Assembly (NCBI GenBank): GCA_016868815.1
Contig: VGFQ01000006.1
Span: 1 to 64,000 of the forward strand
Source of the DNA: Bacteroidota bacterium
Lineage (GTDB): Bacteria; Bacteroidota; Bacteroidia; Chitinophagales; Chitinophagaceae
Reading direction: 5' to 3'
DNA length: 64,000 bases
Shown piece by piece: positions 44,821 to 54,211 of the stretch. The notes beneath the pieces were generated by a model. It made no database searches. It was not told where the DNA came from and worked only from the letters and a program-made list of their open reading frames with translations. Positions within the stretch are counted from its first letter, which is position 1. Each line of letters starts with the position of its first letter. The translations under genes and the position numbers were made by a program.

Positions 44821-46398
44821 ATGCGCATACAGCAGCGAAGCCGATGGCTCTTCACCGTCCTCGCCATCGCTGGTACGGCCCTATCCCCCTCCGCGCCAGC
44901 CCCCAGACCCAACATCATCTATATACTAGCCGACGACCTCGGCTTCTCAGACATCGGCTGCTATGGCGGCGAGGTGCAGACCCCCAACCTCGATGCACTG
45001 GCAGCAGGCGGCATGAAATTGCGCACCTTCTACAACAACACGCGTTGCTGCCCGACGCGGGCCTCCCTGCTGACGGGCCGCTACCCACACGAAGTGGGGA
45101 TGGGGCATATGGTGACACTCGCCAGTGCGACATACGAACCGGGCCCCTACCAGGGCTTCCTCGACCCACGCTATCCTACCCTTGCGGAAGAACTCAGGAA
45201 AACCGGCTATGGAACTTATATGTCGGGCAAATGGCATGTCGGCGAGCGCCGTGCGCACTGGCCGCGACAGCGAGGATTCGACCGCTACTTCGGCCTCATA
45301 TCCGGCGCTTCCAGCTTCTATGAAATCACGCCAGCAGAGCGCAACAAACGCTTCTACGCCCTCGACGATGCCGACTACGAGATCCCTTCAGAAGGATACT
45401 ACGCCACCGACGCCTTCACCGACCAGGCCATCGGATTCCTACAGGAGCACCAACGGCAGCGCCGGCAAGACCCCTTCTTCCTATACCTCGCCTATACAGC
45501 ACCGCACTTCCCCCTGCACGCCCTCGAGCCCGACATCGCCCGCTACGAACGCATCTATACAGCAGGATGGGACAGCATCAGGGCCTCCAGATACCGCCGC
45601 ATGCAGGAGATCGGATATGCCAATGCCCGCTACCGGCTGACACCCCGCACAAAAGGTATCCCCGACTGGGATCGTCAGGCCGACAAAGCCCAGTGGGTGC
45701 GACGAATGGCCGTCTACGCGGCCATGATCGACCGCATGGATCAGAACATAGGCCGACTCATCAAAGCCCTCAAGAACAACAGAACATACGATAACACCCT
45801 CATCGTCTTCCTCTCCGACAACGGAGGATGCGCCGAGACGGTGAGTACGGAAGGCAGGCACGACCCCTCCAAAAAAATCGGAGAGAAAGGCTCCTACGCC
45901 TCCATAGAAGAGCCCTGGGCCAACGCCAGCAACACCCCCTTCCGCATGTACAAGCACTACATGCACGAAGGCGGCATCGCCACCCCCTGCATCATCCACT
46001 GGCCCGCGCGTATCCGGCCAAAGAAAGGATTCAGCGACGGCATCGGACACGTGATGGACCTCATGCCCACCGCCCTCGAACTGGCCGGCGCCTCGCCGCC
46101 TGGCCTGCCCGGCAAGAGCCTCTCCTACCTCTGGTCCAACAAGCCGGAGGCAGTGCGCAGCTACTGCTGGGAACACGAAGGAAACAAGGCCATCCGAGAA
46201 GGGCACTGGAAGCTGGTGCGCGACTTCGACGACGCCGCATGGCAGCTGTTCGACATGAAGGCAGACCCCGCCGAGATGAACGACCTCGCCACGCAGGACA
46301 CAGCCCGCGCCCACCACATGCGCCAGACATACCTTGCCTGGGAACGACAGGTCGGCGTCCGCCCATTCAAAGGCAAGCGCTACGGCATGGAAAAATAA
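44821..46398 (+). CDS. Exported arylsulfatase (alkaline phosphatase superfamily)
   Basis: 525 residues with signal peptide. Metal site NIIYILADDLGFSDIGCYGG (from residue 31) and the sulfatase signature C76-C-P-T-R80 ASLLTG, in which Cys76 would be oxidised to formylglycine; SGKWHVG and FLSDNGG segments are also present. It removes sulfate esters from glycans outside the cytoplasm. No formylglycine-generating enzyme gene is in the window. It is followed after 26 bp by the heparinase-like lyase and then the PL8 lyase on the same strand, so the substrate is probably a sulfated, uronate-containing polysaccharide (glycosaminoglycan-like or algal). Confidence 0.95.
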   Translation: MRIQQRSRWLFTVLAIAGTALSPSAPAPRPNIIYILADDLGFSDIGCYGGEVQTPNLDALAAGGMKLRTFYNNTRCCPTRASLLTGRYPHEVGMGHMVTLASATYEPGPYQGFLDPRYPTLAEELRKTGYGTYMSGKWHVGERRAHWPRQRGFDRYFGLISGASSFYEITPAERNKRFYALDDADYEIPSEGYYATDAFTDQAIGFLQEHQRQRRQDPFFLYLAYTAPHFPLHALEPDIARYERIYTAGWDSIRASRYRRMQEIGYANARYRLTPRTKGIPDWDRQADKAQWVRRMAVYAAMIDRMDQNIGRLIKALKNNRTYDNTLIVFLSDNGGCAETVSTEGRHDPSKKIGEKGSYASIEEPWANASNTPFRMYKHYMHEGGIATPCIIHWPARIRPKKGFSDGIGHVMDLMPTALELAGASPPGLPGKSLSYLWSNKPEAVRSYCWEHEGNKAIREGHWKLVRDFDDAAWQLFDMKADPAEMNDLATQDTARAHHMRQTYLAWERQVGVRPFKGKRYGMEK

Positions 46399-46424
46399 CG
46401 GAGCCCAAGACCTATTCACTTCGT

Positions 46425-48293
46425 ATGAAACAAACCATCATAGCCCTCACCACCGCCCTGGCCTTTGCAACGTGCGCACAAGGGCAGCCCGACAGCCTTA
46501 CTGCAAAATCATCTTTCGGACCCCATCCGCGCATTCTCTTCTTCCAGGGAGAAGAGACAGAAATGGCAGCATCCATCCAGGCAGACGCCAGCTGGACGAG
46601 GGTGCATGAGGCCATTCTAAGGGAAGCCGACCGCCTGCTCCCGATAGAACCTATCAAACGCATCCAAATCGGACGGCGGCTGCTCGACAAGTCGCGCGAA
46701 GCAGTGCGCCGAATCTTTCAACTCTCCTACGCCTACCGCATGACCGGCAAACAGGCTTATGCTGACAGGGCCGAACGGGAAATGCTTGACATCGCCGGCT
46801 TCAGCGACTGGAACCCGACACATTTCCTCGACGTGGCAGAGATGACAATGGCCATGGCCATCGGTTACGACTGGTTGCATGGCCAACTCTCAGACGCATC
46901 CCGCCTCGCCATCCGTGCAGCCATCATACAAAAAGGTCTCGAGCCCTCTCTGGAAACCCGCTACAACTCCTGGCTGAAGGCAGAACACAACTGGAACCAA
47001 GTCTGCAATGCAGGCATGACATACGGCGCCCTGGCCATCGAAGAACACGACCCCCAGCTGGCAAGGGCTATCATCAACCGCGCCATCCGCTCTATCCGCA
47101 TCCCTATGCAGGACTACGGCCCTGACGGCATCTATCCCGAAGGCTACGGATACTGGGGCTATGGGACCTCCTTCAACGTGATGTTCCTCAGCGCCGTGGA
47201 AAAGACCTTCGGCACCGACTTCGGCCTCTGCAATACCCCCGGCTTCCTACAGACGGCTGGATTTCTGCAGCATATGTCAGGCCCCACCCGTAAACCGTTC
47301 AACTACTCCGACGCCGGCGTCGGCGCCGGCTTCCATCCTGCGATGGTATGGATCGCCAACCGCATACAGGACCCCAGCGTTCTCTGGCAGGAAAAGCAAT
47401 TTCTAGCAAGCACAAACGCATCCAGGCTCACAGCAGACCGCCTGCTGCCCGCCCTTTTCTTCTGGAAAGGCACCATCCAGATGGACGCCGTGAGGCCCCC
47501 TACAGAAACCATGTGGGTGGGCAAAGGCAAGAATCCCATCGCTATGATGCGCAGTTCCTGGACCGACAGCAACGCCGTATACATCGCCACCAAAGGCGGT
47601 TCTCCCTCCATCAACCATGCCCACATGGACATCGGCTCCTTTGTCATGGACGCCATGGGCCTGCGCTGGGCGATGGACTTCGGCATGCAGGAATATGAAT
47701 CACTCGAATCGAAGGGTGTAAAACTCTGGGGACGAACGCAGGACTCCGAAAGATGGACCGTCTTCCGCATCAACAACTTCGCGCACAACACGCTGGTGGT
47801 AGACAGCCAGCTGCAACGCGTCGATGGCAAGGGAGCACTCACCGCACATGGCGCCCGCAAAGGATTTCAGTATGCCGTGCTCGACCTCTCCAGCGTCTAC
47901 CAGGGGCAGCTCGCCGCCGCAGCACGCGGGCTGGCGATCGTCGACGGCCGGCAGGTGCTGGTGCGCGACGAATGGCTGTCGGGCGACAAAACGACGAATG
48001 TCCGCTGGAACCTGCTCACGGCCGCAGACGTCCGCATCACCGGACCGCAGGAGGCCACCCTTACCCTGCAAGGCAAGACGCTGCGGCTCGTCGTCGAAAG
48101 CGACGTGCCCATCGAGATGAAGACCTGGCCGACCGATCCGCCGCGCAGCTACGACGCACCCAACCCCGGCACGGTGCTGACCGGCTTCATCGCCACCCTC
48201 CCACCCCACACCAAGGCCTCTGTGCGCGTACACCTCCTGCCGGGAGATGCGAAAAAAATAAAGTCTGCACCCTTACACACCTGGGAGCCATGA
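46425..48293 (+). CDS. Heparinase II/III-family lyase/hydrolase-like exported protein
   Basis: 622 residues from ATG 46425 (an in-frame extension to 45828 is a shadow of the sulfatase). Sec signal peptide (IIALTTALAFATCAQG). The first ~350 residues are an (alpha/alpha) toroid with NWNQVCNAGMTYGALAI and DGIYPEGYGYWGYG; the C-terminal half is beta-sheet with NHAHMDIGSFVMDAMG, the histidine/metal region of heparinase II/III-type polysaccharide lyases. It cleaves uronate-containing polysaccharide by beta-elimination if active. Its stop overlaps the next gene's start (ATGA at 48290-48293). Confidence 0.86.
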   Translation: MKQTIIALTTALAFATCAQGQPDSLTAKSSFGPHPRILFFQGEETEMAASIQADASWTRVHEAILREADRLLPIEPIKRIQIGRRLLDKSREAVRRIFQLSYAYRMTGKQAYADRAEREMLDIAGFSDWNPTHFLDVAEMTMAMAIGYDWLHGQLSDASRLAIRAAIIQKGLEPSLETRYNSWLKAEHNWNQVCNAGMTYGALAIEEHDPQLARAIINRAIRSIRIPMQDYGPDGIYPEGYGYWGYGTSFNVMFLSAVEKTFGTDFGLCNTPGFLQTAGFLQHMSGPTRKPFNYSDAGVGAGFHPAMVWIANRIQDPSVLWQEKQFLASTNASRLTADRLLPALFFWKGTIQMDAVRPPTETMWVGKGKNPIAMMRSSWTDSNAVYIATKGGSPSINHAHMDIGSFVMDAMGLRWAMDFGMQEYESLESKGVKLWGRTQDSERWTVFRINNFAHNTLVVDSQLQRVDGKGALTAHGARKGFQYAVLDLSSVYQGQLAAAARGLAIVDGRQVLVRDEWLSGDKTTNVRWNLLTAADVRITGPQEATLTLQGKTLRLVVESDVPIEMKTWPTDPPRSYDAPNPGTVLTGFIATLPPHTKASVRVHLLPGDAKKIKSAPLHTWEP

Positions 48294-50410
48294 AGCTATC
48301 CCGACGCAGAGCCCCATGGCAGCGATGGGCGGCCATGGCAAGCAGCGGCTTGCTCATGGCTGTGGCCGGATTTGCTCAGCCAGACGCAGACATCGACACG
48401 ATCCGCGCCAGGCTGCAGCGAGACATCCTTGCACCCTCCGTCGCATCCAGCCAGGTGCATGCCTGGATGGGCAGCCAACAGGCTGATGGCACCTGGCCCG
48501 ACATCGACTACATCGACACGTCCAAGACCGGCTTCCAACACCGCCTGCACCTCGAACGCATCCTCAGCCTGTCGATCGCCTATCGAAAGAACGGCACAGC
48601 CTTCACCAGAGACCCGAAGGTCCGGCAGGCAGTGATGCGTGCCATCGGCCATTGGCTGCAGAAAGACTATCTCTGCCAGAACTGGTGGTGGAACGAGATC
48701 GGCACGCCCGACCTCATGATCCGCTCCCTCCTGATGATCGACGAAGACATCGATCCAGCCCTGAAGGAGCCCGCATTCCGCATCGCACGGCGCGCCAGCC
48801 TCGACACCGGCTTCGGAGCCCGTCCCGGAGGAGACCTCATCAAAATCGCCGGCCTGCTGGGCGCACAAGCACTATACCAACGCGATGCTGCCACCGTGGC
48901 GCGCGTCATCCGCGTCATGGCAGGCGAGATCCACACCACTGAAGGCCGGGGGCTGAAGCCCGACATGAGCTTCCATCACCGCACCGACAAGGTGATCTCC
49001 ACACTCTCCTACGGCCTCGCCTATCCGCAGACCTTCTCCTATTGGGCCAGCCTGATGCACGGCACGCGCTTCCGCTTCCCTGATAGCGCCATGCACCTGC
49101 TGGTGGACTTCTTCCTGGATGGCGTCTGCAAGTCGATGGCCTTCTCCAGGGTGCCAGACATCGCCGCCCGGAACCGCGACCTCTCCCGACCCGGCGACCT
49201 CCTCCCCTTCTCAGACGTCATCGCCACCCGACTCACCACCGTGACCAACCACCGACAAGAAGAACTGCGCAGAGTGGCCGAGATACAGCAAGGCACCCGA
49301 ACGCCCGAGTTGACCTGGAACAAGTACTTCCCTTATTCAGAATACGCCACCCATCAACGGCCCGGATGGTTCGCCTCCGTCCGCATGCATTCTGACCGGC
49401 AAGAACAGAACATCGAATACCCCTACAACGAAGAAGGCTTAAGGATGCACCATCTGTCCGACGGCGCCAGCTACACGCAGATGACAGGGGAGGAGTATCT
49501 GGACATCTTCCCTGTATGGGACTGGCAGAAGATACCCGGCACCACGGTGCTGCTGCGAGACGTGCACCCAGACTGGCGAGATATCCAAAAGAAGGGACGA
49601 TCCTCCTTTGTCGGCGCCGTGAGTGACGGGCACTACGGCGCCGCCGCGATGCACCTCAAAAGTGTCCACGACCCACTGGAGGCGAGAAAGGCTTGGTTCT
49701 TCTTCGACGACGAATATGTCTGTCTCGGAGCGGGCATCCATGCAGCATCAGGCCTGCCCATCGCCACGACAGTAGAGCAGTCTCTGCAACAAGGACCCGT
49801 GGACGTGGGGCAACCGGGCCGCATCACTCGGCTGAAGGATGGAAGACAAAGTCTTAAGGACGTAGAATGGATCCAGCATGGGAACCTGGTCTATTACTTC
49901 CCAGACAAAGCAAGTGTGCAGGTACAGACAGGCAAGGCTACGGGGACCTGGCGATCCATCAATCATCAGGACTGGGCCACAGACGGCGTGGTACAACGCG
50001 ACGTGGTGAAGATCTGGTTCGAAGACAACAAGCCGATCAAAGATGGGTATGCCTATATCGTCTCCCCTCAACCCGGGAAGAATACCACCGAACGAACGAG
50101 ATCAGACCTCCGTGTGCGCATCCTCCGCAACGACACGATCGTACAGGCCGTCGAGCATCAGGGGCTAGGCATTGTGCAGGTCGTCTTCCACGGAGCGGCG
50201 GCGCTTCAGACGGGGCGGCATGTGGTGGCCGTCGACCGGCCCTGTATGGTCATGCTCTGGGAAGGGGATGGGAAAGATGGAATGACGGTTGGCGTCTCCG
50301 ATCCACTCCGTAAACCCGAAACGGTCGCCATCCGCATCGACGGTCGCCAGCGGGAGATCATACTTCCTTCAGGCACGGCGGCCGGGACTTCAGCTATAGT
50401 CAGTTTCTGA
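48290..50410 (+). CDS. Polysaccharide lyase family 8 (chondroitinase AC/hyaluronate lyase-like)
   Basis: 706 residues from ATG 48290, overlapping the heparinase-like stop by 4 bp. Signal peptide (MASSGLLMAVAGFAQ). N-terminal toroid with NWWWNEIGTPDLMIRSL, the classic PL8 signature, DMSFHHRTDKVISTLSYGLAY containing the catalytic His and Tyr, and SRVPDIAARNRDLS with the active-site arginines. Central sheet has MTGEEYLDIFPVWDW. PL8 enzymes beta-eliminate chondroitin sulfate, hyaluronan or xanthan. With the sulfatase and heparinase-like genes it forms a three-gene degradation operon. Which polymer is cut cannot be told from sequence. Confidence 0.93.
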   Translation: MKLSRRRAPWQRWAAMASSGLLMAVAGFAQPDADIDTIRARLQRDILAPSVASSQVHAWMGSQQADGTWPDIDYIDTSKTGFQHRLHLERILSLSIAYRKNGTAFTRDPKVRQAVMRAIGHWLQKDYLCQNWWWNEIGTPDLMIRSLLMIDEDIDPALKEPAFRIARRASLDTGFGARPGGDLIKIAGLLGAQALYQRDAATVARVIRVMAGEIHTTEGRGLKPDMSFHHRTDKVISTLSYGLAYPQTFSYWASLMHGTRFRFPDSAMHLLVDFFLDGVCKSMAFSRVPDIAARNRDLSRPGDLLPFSDVIATRLTTVTNHRQEELRRVAEIQQGTRTPELTWNKYFPYSEYATHQRPGWFASVRMHSDRQEQNIEYPYNEEGLRMHHLSDGASYTQMTGEEYLDIFPVWDWQKIPGTTVLLRDVHPDWRDIQKKGRSSFVGAVSDGHYGAAAMHLKSVHDPLEARKAWFFFDDEYVCLGAGIHAASGLPIATTVEQSLQQGPVDVGQPGRITRLKDGRQSLKDVEWIQHGNLVYYFPDKASVQVQTGKATGTWRSINHQDWATDGVVQRDVVKIWFEDNKPIKDGYAYIVSPQPGKNTTERTRSDLRVRILRNDTIVQAVEHQGLGIVQVVFHGAAALQTGRHVVAVDRPCMVMLWEGDGKDGMTVGVSDPLRKPETVAIRIDGRQREIILPSGTAAGTSAIVSF

Positions 50411-50438
50411 GCAGGGTTCTTCTATATAAGCTGACATC

Positions 50439-50540
50439 ATGAAAAGAAAGGCGCGATGGCTCACCATGGAAGTCTGCGACCTCGACGGCGACCAACACGT
50501 GGACATCATCCTGAGCTCCTACTTCCATACCGCTGCATAA
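50439..50540 (+). pseudogene. Fragment resembling an FG-GAP/VCBS repeat
   Basis: A 33-codon open frame after the PL8 gene encodes VCDLDGDQHVDIILSSYFH, the D-DGD-x-D-I pattern of one FG-GAP/VCBS propeller blade, and then stops. Nothing else of such a protein follows before the convergent gene at 50642. Likely a relic of a deleted surface protein or a chance match; too short to be a working gene. Confidence 0.35.
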
Positions 50541-50641
50541 GTGGCAAGACTGACGCAAAAAGGTATGGCCGAATTGCCACAAGTACTCGTCTTACGCAAC
50601 CGTTTAACCCGAGGGACTGCCAAGGCTGCAGACAAAGGCCG

Positions 50642-52681
50642 CTAGTCGCGCTGCATCAACAACCGGGGAGTCAGCAGCCGCTGCTCGCCCCCCGACCCAT
50701 TGCCTTCTTGACGGTTGCCCTGGCTGATAAGCCCCTTCACACCCGAGGCCCAGAGGCCCGACCCGACATTGTATTGCATTCGGTTGTTCGTGACCGTTAT
50801 CGTTTTTGACCCTTCGAAAAGATGTTCAATCGTGATGCCATTCCGGTCGTTGCCTTCCAACAGGCAGCCGGTCACCGACACGTCTTCCGACTCCGCAATG
50901 AGGATGCCGTCACTAGCATTGCGCGCTACCTCGCAGTTGCGGATGAGGGCCTGGCGGCAATGGTCGAGGGCGATGCCGGCCCCATGAGGGGATCCGTCGA
51001 GGCGGCAGCCGGAGACTTCAACATCCTTACTGCGGGTGACATGCAGGTTGTGTTGCAGCCGAGGTCCCGGGACGATGGAGGCGCCGTTCTCATCGAGGTC
51101 GCAGTCGACCACCCGCAAGCCCTCGGCACCCGTCACCAGCAGCCCTTCATAAGTGGCGTTTCGCAGCGTCACCCGTTCAATTCGGATATGCCGCAGACCG
51201 TAGGTGCGGTCTGCCCGTAGGATGATGCCGCCCCTGTTCCAGCCACCTCGGTGGGTGCGGTTCGAGTTGGGATCGGATGGGATGTCGGTACGAGGGGAAC
51301 ATTCAACGACCAGGTCGCGAATGGTGACATGCGAGAGCGTGTCGGTTGCGTTCACGATGGCATCGCGCATGCCGGAGGCTGGGTCAAGAAAAACGATGGT
51401 GGCAAGTCCCTCCCCGCAGAGCGTCAGACCGCCTGGCAGCTTGAGGGTTGCAGGCAAGCTGTGAATGCCCTTACGCAGCAAGACCCAGCCACCTGTACCC
51501 GAAGCCCTGTCAAGGGCAGCCTGCACCGACTGTCCTGGCGCTACGATGATGGCGTCGGAAGGAACGACGGCGGTAGACGAGGGAAGTGCCCCTGCAACAT
51601 ATGCGATGGGAGACGGCGTCGGCGGCGGCTGTATGGCCTTTGTCGGTCCCCATGCCCGGACCGAGGTAAGGACTGCGCGGAATGCCTTGCGACGAATGCT
51701 GTCGGCACACATGCGTGTCCACGGCAGCTCCATGCCCTTAGCAGCATAATGCCGATAGACATACTCGAAGTCGTCGCGCAATTCGATGGCACGTTCTGAG
51801 ATGATCCCATAGCATTGGGGACGTTGCCCCATCAGAATGGAGGCGCTATACTCGAAGCCGAGGGCCATGCGGTGGTTCGCGATGGAGAAGAGGTCGATCC
51901 CTTGTGTATATGCGATTTGGGCTGCGCCGGCGAACTGTCCGATGCCGAGCTGTACATGCCCCTGGTCTCGCGGCGTCTCCTGGCATTGCCCGTTGGGATA
52001 GAGGTATTTGAAAAGGCTGCCGTTGACAGATGCATGCAGGAAATTGTCGAGGGCTTCATTGAACAAGGCCCGGTTGTCGGTATAGATTCCGATGGCCATG
52101 AGGGTCTGGATGATCATCCCGTTCCAGTTGCCGTTGGCAGTAGGGAAGTAGTAACGAAGGACGGGGTAGTAGGCCGTCATGAGCATGCGGCGAAAGGCCT
52201 CTTGCCCTTTGACCGACCACCCGGAGGGTGTGTGGCGCAGGATCTCAGCCGCATTGCACAAGACATGGCCGGTGAGTCCTGCGATCAGCTTGGCATCGTT
52301 GAAGTCGAAGTCCCAGAGCGTCGCCGACCAGGCGTCCAGGATGGCAGCCGATTTCTCCGCATAGCGTTTCTCCCCGGTGAGGTACCAGAGGAGAGCGCAG
52401 TCATAGGCCATCTCTGCTCCTTTACGCAGGTCTTCTCCCCCGACGTTGGGCCTTCCATAGGGCCCGCGCATGACATGCGCGAAGGGCCGGATGGAGAAGG
52501 GTGTGTCCGCCAGTTCCTGGAACCTGCGGAAGGCGGTGCGGTAGGCTTCCGGTCCATGGTGGGCGAGTTCCTTCATCCGGGCCATGTCGGAGGCCGACTG
52601 ATAGATGCCGGGATGACGAAAAGGTTGGCCCTGGGCAGCGGCTGTCAGGAGGAGTGCTAGGAGGATGGCGGGAGTTTTCAT
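50642..52681 (-). CDS. Exported alginate-lyase-like / right-handed beta-helix fusion
   Basis: 679 residues with signal peptide (ILLALLLTAAAQG). Residues ~20-350 are an alpha/alpha-barrel of the alginate-lyase superfamily (NVGGEDLRKGAEMAYDCALLWYL split; TANGNWNGMIIQTLMAIGIY; GQCQETPRDQGHVQLGIG with the His/Asp-rich strand). From ~385 to the end the chain is a right-handed parallel beta-helix (repeating DAIIVAPGQSVQAALDRASG, then NCEVARNASDGILI, GNDRNGITI), as in pectate-lyase-type enzymes. Two glycan-active folds in one chain would let one protein attack an acidic polymer. It lies after the SusC/D operon, separated by a hairpin (52695-52733), and is convergent with PL8. Confidence 0.82.
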   Translation of the reverse strand: MKTPAILLALLLTAAAQGQPFRHPGIYQSASDMARMKELAHHGPEAYRTAFRRFQELADTPFSIRPFAHVMRGPYGRPNVGGEDLRKGAEMAYDCALLWYLTGEKRYAEKSAAILDAWSATLWDFDFNDAKLIAGLTGHVLCNAAEILRHTPSGWSVKGQEAFRRMLMTAYYPVLRYYFPTANGNWNGMIIQTLMAIGIYTDNRALFNEALDNFLHASVNGSLFKYLYPNGQCQETPRDQGHVQLGIGQFAGAAQIAYTQGIDLFSIANHRMALGFEYSASILMGQRPQCYGIISERAIELRDDFEYVYRHYAAKGMELPWTRMCADSIRRKAFRAVLTSVRAWGPTKAIQPPPTPSPIAYVAGALPSSTAVVPSDAIIVAPGQSVQAALDRASGTGGWVLLRKGIHSLPATLKLPGGLTLCGEGLATIVFLDPASGMRDAIVNATDTLSHVTIRDLVVECSPRTDIPSDPNSNRTHRGGWNRGGIILRADRTYGLRHIRIERVTLRNATYEGLLVTGAEGLRVVDCDLDENGASIVPGPRLQHNLHVTRSKDVEVSGCRLDGSPHGAGIALDHCRQALIRNCEVARNASDGILIAESEDVSVTGCLLEGNDRNGITIEHLFEGSKTITVTNNRMQYNVGSGLWASGVKGLISQGNRQEGNGSGGEQRLLTPRLLMQRD

Positions 52682-52694
52682 GCGACCTATGATG

Positions 52695-52733
52695 CGAAGT
52701 CCCCTGGCCTAGGTACAGACGCAGGGGACTTCG
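52695..52733 (-). promoter_or_regulatory. 12-bp-stem hairpin between susCD operon and lyase gene
   Basis: Perfect 12-bp inverted repeat (52695-52706 with 52722-52733, stem CGAAGTCCCCTG) with a 15-nt loop containing CCTAGG. On the minus strand it lies after the DUF4466-like stop and ends 13 bases before the lyase start. No U-run follows, so it is not a standard terminator; it may partly attenuate, stabilise upstream mRNA or limit translation of the lyase. Confidence 0.6.
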
Positions 52734-52757
52734 GTGAGGAGGTTGTTGATGCTGGGT

Positions 52758-53735
52758 CTATTTCGCTGTCTGGTCGTATCGCAGCATGCTGACGGTGGCA
52801 ATCCCCGTCGTGGCTGCGGCATTGACAAACACATAGGCACGATATTTCTTGTCGGCCGTCTCGACCCAGACCCCGCTCTCTGCGCGGAGGCCGAGGGCGA
52901 AGTTGGGTGCACCGTTGAAGTCGATCTTCTGCATGTCGATGTCATCGACATAGATGCCGAACTGCAGTCGAGCCAGGTTGCGGTCTTGCAGGTTGAAGAC
53001 TTTAATGACCTTGGTGTTATTGTTGACACCGGCCGGCAGCGTCACGCCTGGCAGGTATGCGGCAGGATCGGCTGCCGGGGCAACCAGTCCATGCTGATAG
53101 GCAGCCGGCGTCGTACGGTAGAGATATACCAGGTCGATCTTTGCGGCATTGGCTGCGGCGCTGGCCGCATTGTAGGAGGTCATATCGGCAATCGACAGGT
53201 ACATGAGGTTGTTGTTGGACATCGGGATGAGCCGCTTGATCTCCATCATCGAGACGTCGTATGGTCCCATCTTCATGGTAGCGGTCTTCCCATCCGACCC
53301 GGTGACGGAGAAGGTGAATGTCACCTGTTTGCCGCGGGCTTGGCTGGGGACAATGTAATAGTAGCGCAGGGATACGGCATTGGTATCTACTGTGAAGGTC
53401 ACCTTGGTCTTGGCGCCGGCGGTCACAGAGGGCGAGCCGACGGTCACGGGTACGTCCACGCCGCTGGAGTTGGTGTAGAACGATCGGTGCTCAAGGTAGG
53501 TGCCTGTGGCGCCGGGAATGGAGGCCTCCACCTCAGCGAATGCCAGTTTGCCTTTGGTATTCGGGATGGCGGCTGCATAGACGAATTCGATGGGCAGACT
53601 GGCGATGTTGGGCCCGAGGGTCCGCTTGATGCAGTCGTTCGAGATCTCGGAGATGGGGTCCGGGATCTTGTACTCATCCTTCTCGCAGGAGGCGAGCAGC
53701 GTGAGGGCGAGTGCCGCGGGGAGGAATCGTTTCAT
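52758..53735 (-). CDS. Surface lipoprotein, DUF4466-like
   Basis: 325 residues from ATG 53735 (an in-frame ATG at 53750 would add 5). Signal peptide with lipobox LLASC. The first half has the pattern I associate with DUF4466 (NDCIKRTLGPNIASLPIEF, SIPGATGTYLEHRSFYTNSS, VSLRYYYIVPSQARGK); the second half is a further beta-sandwich. Such lipoproteins sit next to SusC/SusD and are thought to bind surface glycans. Fourth gene of the minus-strand SusC/D operon, 34 bp after the DUF5018-like gene. Confidence 0.68.
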   Translation of the reverse strand: MKRFLPAALALTLLASCEKDEYKIPDPISEISNDCIKRTLGPNIASLPIEFVYAAAIPNTKGKLAFAEVEASIPGATGTYLEHRSFYTNSSGVDVPVTVGSPSVTAGAKTKVTFTVDTNAVSLRYYYIVPSQARGKQVTFTFSVTGSDGKTATMKMGPYDVSMMEIKRLIPMSNNNLMYLSIADMTSYNAASAAANAAKIDLVYLYRTTPAAYQHGLVAPAADPAAYLPGVTLPAGVNNNTKVIKVFNLQDRNLARLQFGIYVDDIDMQKIDFNGAPNFALGLRAESGVWVETADKKYRAYVFVNAAATTGIATVSMLRYDQTAK

Positions 53736-53769
53736 ATAGATGTTACGCATGTGCTCTGCTTTGGGGGGT

Positions 53770-54177
53770 TCACTGGACCTTCACGATGACTTTATAGGCC
53801 TTCCGGATCTGACGGTTGCCGGAGACGACGGTCCATGACTTGGGATTGGCCAGATCGGAGAAGTCGACCTTCCCGGTGATCTTGGGATCCAGCTTACAGT
53901 CGGTGGCAAGGGTGAACTGTGGGTAGAGGTTCTTCAGGTCTGTCCCAAAGTTTACGGTCACATTGATGGTCTGTGCGACGGTATCAATGATCGGCACGCC
54001 ATTGCGTACGCTGACGAAGTCGTTGCCGAGGAGCTCGAAATTGCTCACAAAGCATTCTCGCCGGGTGGTGATGAGAAGTCCGTCCTCATCGACGGGGAGT
54101 CCTTTCTGGCATCCCGTGAAGATGGAGGCGGCCGGGAGGAACACCAGTAAAGCCATCAGGTATGCTGTCTTCTTCAT
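53770..54177 (-). CDS. Small surface lipoprotein (DUF5018-like)
   Basis: 135 residues from ATG 54177; longer in-frame codons lie in the SusD gene. Lipobox ASIFTGC ends the signal peptide. The body is one small beta-sandwich with repeating I-V-x-V-x-V strands (DTVAQTINVTVNFGTDLKNL, KVDFSDLANPKSWTVVSG, YKVIVKV), the outline of DUF5018-like surface glycan-binding modules. It is 34 bp after the SusD stop. Probably outer-membrane-anchored and part of the glycan receptor complex; the ligand is unknown. Confidence 0.62.
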   Translation of the reverse strand: MKKTAYLMALLVFLPAASIFTGCQKGLPVDEDGLLITTRRECFVSNFELLGNDFVSVRNGVPIIDTVAQTINVTVNFGTDLKNLYPQFTLATDCKLDPKITGKVDFSDLANPKSWTVVSGNRQIRKAYKVIVKVQ

Positions 54178-54211
54178 AATCTGTTCGATGGTTGGTGGGG
54201 ATTGAGGTGGT

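Noticed and set aside
45481-46419. 312-codon minus-strand frame opposite the sulfatase
   Set aside because: Shadow of the sulfatase gene, which has all active-site motifs.
45828-46424. Long N-terminal extension of the heparinase-like gene
   Set aside because: Lies out of frame inside the sulfatase gene with Arg/His-rich shadow composition; the signal peptide begins at 46425.
52734-53789. 351-codon plus-strand frame opposite the DUF4466-like gene
   Set aside because: Shadow frame with Gly/Val/His-rich composition; the minus frame has signal peptide and lipobox.
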